From Rhizobium sophoriradicis (GTDB taxonomy: Bacteria > Pseudomonadota > Alphaproteobacteria > Rhizobiales > Rhizobiaceae), in the NCBI RefSeq assembly GCF_003939025.1, contig NZ_RQIH01000004.1:1-64000 (forward strand): a stretch of DNA of 64,000 bases. Reading direction: 5' to 3'. Position 1 is the stretch's first letter; every line of letters starts with the position of its first letter. Made by a program: the position numbers and the translations under genes. Positions 61,120 through 64,000 of this stretch are shown one piece after another. The notes beneath the pieces were generated by a model. It did no database searches. It saw only the letters and a program-made list of their open reading frames with translations, and was not told the DNA's origin.

Positions 61120-61827
61120 ATGGACAAGACAGTCGCGAGCACGGCAGAGGCCGTCTCCGAGATCGGCGACGGTGCGACCGTCATGATCGGTGGTTTCGGC
61201 GGCTCCGGCGCGCCGATCGAACTGATCCATGCCTTGATCGACAAGGCTCCAAAAAACTTGACTGTCATCAACAACAATGCCGGCAACGGCCGCATCGGCA
61301 TCGCTGCAATGATTGATGCCGGCCTGGTCCGGAAAATGATCTGCTCGTTCCCGCGCTCGTCGGACCCGCGCGCCTTCACCGAAAAATATCTGGCCGGCGA
61401 GATCGAGCTGGAACTGGTGCCGCAGGGAACGCTTGCCGAACGCATCCGCGCCGGCGGGGCAGGCATTCCGGCTTTTTACACGCCGACAGCCTATGGCACC
61501 GAACTGGCGGAGGGCAAGGTCATCGCCGAATTCGACGGCCGTCATTACGTGCAGGAGCGCTGGCTGAAGGCGGATTTCGCGATCGTCAAAGGCGAGATCG
61601 GTGATGTCCACGGCAACCTCACCTACAAAAAGGCCGGCCGCAACTTCAATCCGCTGATGTGCATGGCGGCGCAAAAGACCATCGCCCAGGTCTCGTCGAT
61701 CGTGCTGGCCGGCGGCATCGATCCCGAGCATGTGGTGACCCCCGGCATCTTCGTCGACCACGTCGTCGCCGTTGCCAATCCGCAGCAGGAAGAAGAGCTC
61801 ATTCGAGCCGGAGTGGCCTACGTATGA
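61120..61827 (+). CDS. pcaI: 3-oxoadipate CoA-transferase subunit A
   Basis: A 235-residue alpha subunit of the enzyme that moves CoA from succinyl-CoA to 3-oxoadipate in the beta-ketoadipate pathway. Family-I CoA-transferase features include DGATVMIGGFGGSGAPIELI (glycine-rich loop), TVINNNAGNGRIGIAAMIDA, MICSFPRSSDPRAFTEKYLA and GIPAFYTPTAYGTELAEGK. The ATG at 61120 has GAGGAGAT upstream. It overlaps pcaJ by four bases (ATGA), consistent with subunit coupling. Confidence 0.94.
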   Translation: MDKTVASTAEAVSEIGDGATVMIGGFGGSGAPIELIHALIDKAPKNLTVINNNAGNGRIGIAAMIDAGLVRKMICSFPRSSDPRAFTEKYLAGEIELELVPQGTLAERIRAGGAGIPAFYTPTAYGTELAEGKVIAEFDGRHYVQERWLKADFAIVKGEIGDVHGNLTYKKAGRNFNPLMCMAAQKTIAQVSSIVLAGGIDPEHVVTPGIFVDHVVAVANPQQEEELIRAGVAYV

Positions 61828-62513
61828 CCGTCGATACCAGAGAAGACATCAAGCTTTCCAACGCGCAGATCGCCTGGCGCGCCGCCCAGGATATCGCCGA
61901 CGGCGCCTATGTGAACCTCGGCATCGGCTTTCCCGAAATGGTCGCCCGCTATCAGCCGCCCGGCCGCCAGGCGATCTTTCATACCGAAAACGGCATCCTG
62001 AATTTCGGCGAGCCGCCGGCCGAGGGCGAGGAAGACTGGGACCTCATCAACGCCGGCAAGAAGGCGGTGACGCTGAAGCCGGGTGCTGCCTTCTTCCATC
62101 ACGCCGACAGCTTCGCCATGGTGCGCGGCGGCCATCTCGACGTTGCCATCCTCGGCGCCTATCAGGTTGCCGAGAACGGCGACCTCGCCAACTGGCGGGT
62201 GGGCAGCAAGGGCGTGCCTGCTGTCGGCGGCGCCATGGATCTGGTGCACGGCGCCAAGCAGGTCTGCGTCATCACCGAGCACGTCACCAAGACGGGCGAG
62301 CCGAAGCTGGTGGAAAAGTGCAGCTTCCCGCTGACCGGTGTGGCCTGCATCACCCGCGTCTACACCAGCCACGCCGTCATCGACATCGTCGACGGACGTT
62401 TCGTCCTGCGTGAGAAGCTGGCTGCGATGTCTGAGGAGGAATTGCAGGCGATGACCGGCGCGCGGCTGCATATCGAGGGGCCGGTTGCCGACCTCATCGT
62501 TCCGAAGCTCTGA
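61824..62513 (+). CDS. pcaJ: 3-oxoadipate CoA-transferase subunit B
   Basis: A 229-residue beta subunit. The catalytic glutamate should be in FHTENGILNFGEPPAEGEED. Other motifs are DGAYVNLGIGFPEMVARYQP, GAAFFHHADSFAMVRGGHLD and VTKTGEPKLVEKCSFPLTGV. It lies between pcaI and pcaF with coupled starts. Length matches the family. Confidence 0.94.
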   Translation: MTVDTREDIKLSNAQIAWRAAQDIADGAYVNLGIGFPEMVARYQPPGRQAIFHTENGILNFGEPPAEGEEDWDLINAGKKAVTLKPGAAFFHHADSFAMVRGGHLDVAILGAYQVAENGDLANWRVGSKGVPAVGGAMDLVHGAKQVCVITEHVTKTGEPKLVEKCSFPLTGVACITRVYTSHAVIDIVDGRFVLREKLAAMSEEELQAMTGARLHIEGPVADLIVPKL

Positions 62514-62523
62514 AGGGAAAGCC

Positions 62524-63729
62524 ATGACCGAAGCTTTTATCTGCGACTATGTCAGAACGCCGATCGGCCGTTTCGCCGGCGCGCTTTCGCAGGTGCGCGC
62601 CGATGATCTCGGCGCCGTCCCGCTGAAGGCGCTGATGGAGCGCAACGGCGCGGTCGACTGGGAAGCCGTCGACGACGTGATTTTCGGCTGCGCCAACCAG
62701 GCGGGCGAGGACAACCGCAATGTGTCGCGCATGTCGGCGCTGCTCGCTGGTCTGCCGATTGCCGTTCCGGGCACGACGATCAACCGGCTCTGCGGCTCCG
62801 GCATGGATGCGGTGATCACTGCGGCCCGCGTCATCCGCGCCGGCGAGGCGGAGCTGATGATAGCTGGCGGGGTCGAAAGCATGTCACGGGCGCCCTTCGT
62901 CATGCCGAAGGCCGAGACGGCCTTTTCCCGGGCCGCCGAGATCCACGACACCACGATCGGCTGGCGTTTCGTCAACCCGCTGATGAAGAAGCAATATGGC
63001 GTCGATTCCATGCCGGAGACCGGTGAGAACGTCGCCGAGGACTATCATGTCAGCCGCGAGGACCAGGATGCCTTTGCGGTGCGCAGCCAGGCGAAGGCAG
63101 CGGCGGCGCAGGCAAGCGGAAGGCTGGCGAAGGAGATCACCTCGGTGACCATCCCGCAACGCAAGGGCGATCCGGTTGTCGTCGACAAGGATGAGCATCC
63201 GCGCGCGACGACGATGGAAGCGCTGGCGAAACTCGCCACACCTTTCAAGAGGGAAGGCGGCACGGTGACGGCAGGCAATGCCTCCGGCGTCAACGATGGC
63301 GCGGCCGCACTGATCGTCGCTTCGGAAGCCGCGGCGCGAAAATACCGCCTGACGCCGATCGCCCGCATCCTCGGCGGCGCCTCGGCCGCCGTTCCGCCAC
63401 GGGTGATGGGCGTCGGGCCGATTCCCGCCTCGCGCAAGCTGATGGCCCGGCTCGGCATGACCCAGGAAAAGTTCGATGTCATCGAGCTCAACGAGGCCTT
63501 TGCCAGCCAGGGGCTGGCGGTGCTGCGCGCGCTCGGCATTGCCGATGACGACGAGCGGGTCAACCGCAATGGCGGCGCCATCGCGCTCGGCCATCCCTTG
63601 GGCATGTCAGGCGCTCGCATCACCGGCACGGCGGCGCTCGAGCTTCAAGAGACCGGCGGTCGATATTCGCTGTCGACCATGTGCATCGGTGTCGGGCAAG
63701 GGATCGCGATCGCGCTCGAAAGGGTTTGA
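62524..63729 (+). CDS. pcaF: 3-oxoadipyl-CoA thiolase
   Basis: A 401-residue thiolase catalysing the last step of the beta-ketoadipate pathway, giving succinyl-CoA and acetyl-CoA. The active-site nucleophile Cys90 lies in INRLCGSGMDAVITA, His357 in GGAIALGHPLGMSGARITG, and Cys387 in MCIGVGQGIA. ATG at 62524 follows GAAGGGAAAG. Ring-cleavage genes (pcaDCHGB) are not in this window. Confidence 0.95.
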   Translation: MTEAFICDYVRTPIGRFAGALSQVRADDLGAVPLKALMERNGAVDWEAVDDVIFGCANQAGEDNRNVSRMSALLAGLPIAVPGTTINRLCGSGMDAVITAARVIRAGEAELMIAGGVESMSRAPFVMPKAETAFSRAAEIHDTTIGWRFVNPLMKKQYGVDSMPETGENVAEDYHVSREDQDAFAVRSQAKAAAAQASGRLAKEITSVTIPQRKGDPVVVDKDEHPRATTMEALAKLATPFKREGGTVTAGNASGVNDGAAALIVASEAAARKYRLTPIARILGGASAAVPPRVMGVGPIPASRKLMARLGMTQEKFDVIELNEAFASQGLAVLRALGIADDDERVNRNGGAIALGHPLGMSGARITGTAALELQETGGRYSLSTMCIGVGQGIAIALERV

Positions 63730-63772
63730 GCGCGCCGTTGCGCGCCGCGGCCAGCTTCGATAGAAACCTGGC

Positions 63773-64000
63773 ATGCTGATCCGACCTGCAAACAGCGACG
63801 ACCGAAGTGCCATCTGGAGGATCATCGGCCCGACGATCCGTGCCGGCGAGACCTATGCGCTCGACCGCGATCTCTCGGAAGCCGATGCGCTCGCCTACTG
63901 GATGGGGCCGGACCGCGAGACCTTCGTCGCGGAAGAGGGCGGCGGCATCCTCGGCACCTATTACATCAAGGCCAATCAGGCCGGCGGCGGGCGCCATGTC
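63773..64000 (+). CDS. GNAT acetyltransferase, 3' end cut by window
   Basis: The frame starts MLIRPANSDDRSAIWRIIGP and runs to the edge; 76 codons are visible. The pattern of a short first strand, the W-x-II helix and FVAEEGGGILGTYYIKAN matches the start of a GNAT acyl-CoA N-acyltransferase. The acetyl-CoA loop lies beyond the window, so substrate class is unknown. Confidence 0.8.
   Translation, partial: MLIRPANSDDRSAIWRIIGPTIRAGETYALDRDLSEADALAYWMGPDRETFVAEEGGGILGTYYIKANQAGGGRHV

Noticed and set aside
63730..63760. GCGCGC-CGTT-GCGCGC hairpin after pcaF as a terminator
   Set aside because: It is self-complementary within each arm and has no T run, so it cannot be told from ordinary GC-rich sequence.

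Overview
The window looks like accessory-rich DNA of a Rhizobium-type alphaproteobacterium (R. leguminosarum/etli group or a close relative). This is judged from the high GC, the DUF1488 and BON small proteins, the ABC-transporter-heavy gene content, the pcaR/pcaIJF arrangement and the TfuA family, which was first described in trifolitoxin-producing Rhizobium. The species is inferred, not proven. No rRNA, tRNA, CRISPR array or replication origin was seen.

Layout. 1-4.6 kb: the 3' end of an IS5-like transposase, several small rhizobial proteins, a fragment of an amino-acid-binding protein and a secreted protein built of seven Cys-pair repeats. 4.7-8.7 kb: tail-specific protease, a DUF1778/GNAT toxin-antitoxin pair with a large operator-like palindrome, and a PAS-GGDEF diguanylate cyclase. 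8.7-18.5 kb: a seven-gene minus-strand operon with an adenylation-carrier-acyltransferase fusion, a cyclase/ATPase, YcaO, TfuA, a zinc metallopeptidase and two small unknown proteins. This is the most likely undescribed system, a YcaO-TfuA (thioamide-type) peptide or protein modification operon that may also acylate its product. 18.6-19.5 kb: ArsR regulator plus SRPBCC protein. 19.5-28.4 kb: a sugar-type ABC importer (no ATPase gene) divergent from an organosulfur monooxygenase operon (NtaA/DszA-type, two SfnB-like, SsuD). 28.4-29.1 kb: two decayed gene fragments. 29.1-37.6 kb: polyol ABC transporter and dehydrogenase operon with a divergent AraC regulator. 37.6-38.5 kb: a truncated second copy of the GGDEF gene. 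38.9-46.2 kb: a lower-GC defence-like island with an ABC-3C three-component system (alpha/beta-hydrolase effector, middle component, Rad50-like ATPase), a PIN-domain protein, a membrane protein, a DUF2971 protein and unknowns. 46.8-55.3 kb: Opp/Dpp-type ABC transporter with a GH51 arabinofuranosidase and an ArsR-like regulator. 55.5-57.1 kb: orphan immunity-type genes (Imm53, a frameshifted gene, a helical protein). 57.2-60.2 kb: di-haem peroxidase and secreted phosphoesterase. 60.2-63.7 kb: pcaR and pcaIJF of the beta-ketoadipate pathway. The right edge cuts a GNAT acetyltransferase.

How the genes work together. Four catabolic modules (organosulfur, polyol, arabinose-containing oligosaccharide, aromatic ring-fission products) fit a soil or rhizosphere bacterium. 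Between them lie mobile or selfish modules: RiPP-like operon, toxin-antitoxin, ABC-3C island, immunity cassette. The 3' end of an oligopeptide ABC ATPase gene occurs twice in the same orientation, at about 28.4 and 46.8 kb, and brackets the 18-kb polyol/ABC-3C block. This suggests that block arrived or was rearranged as a unit.
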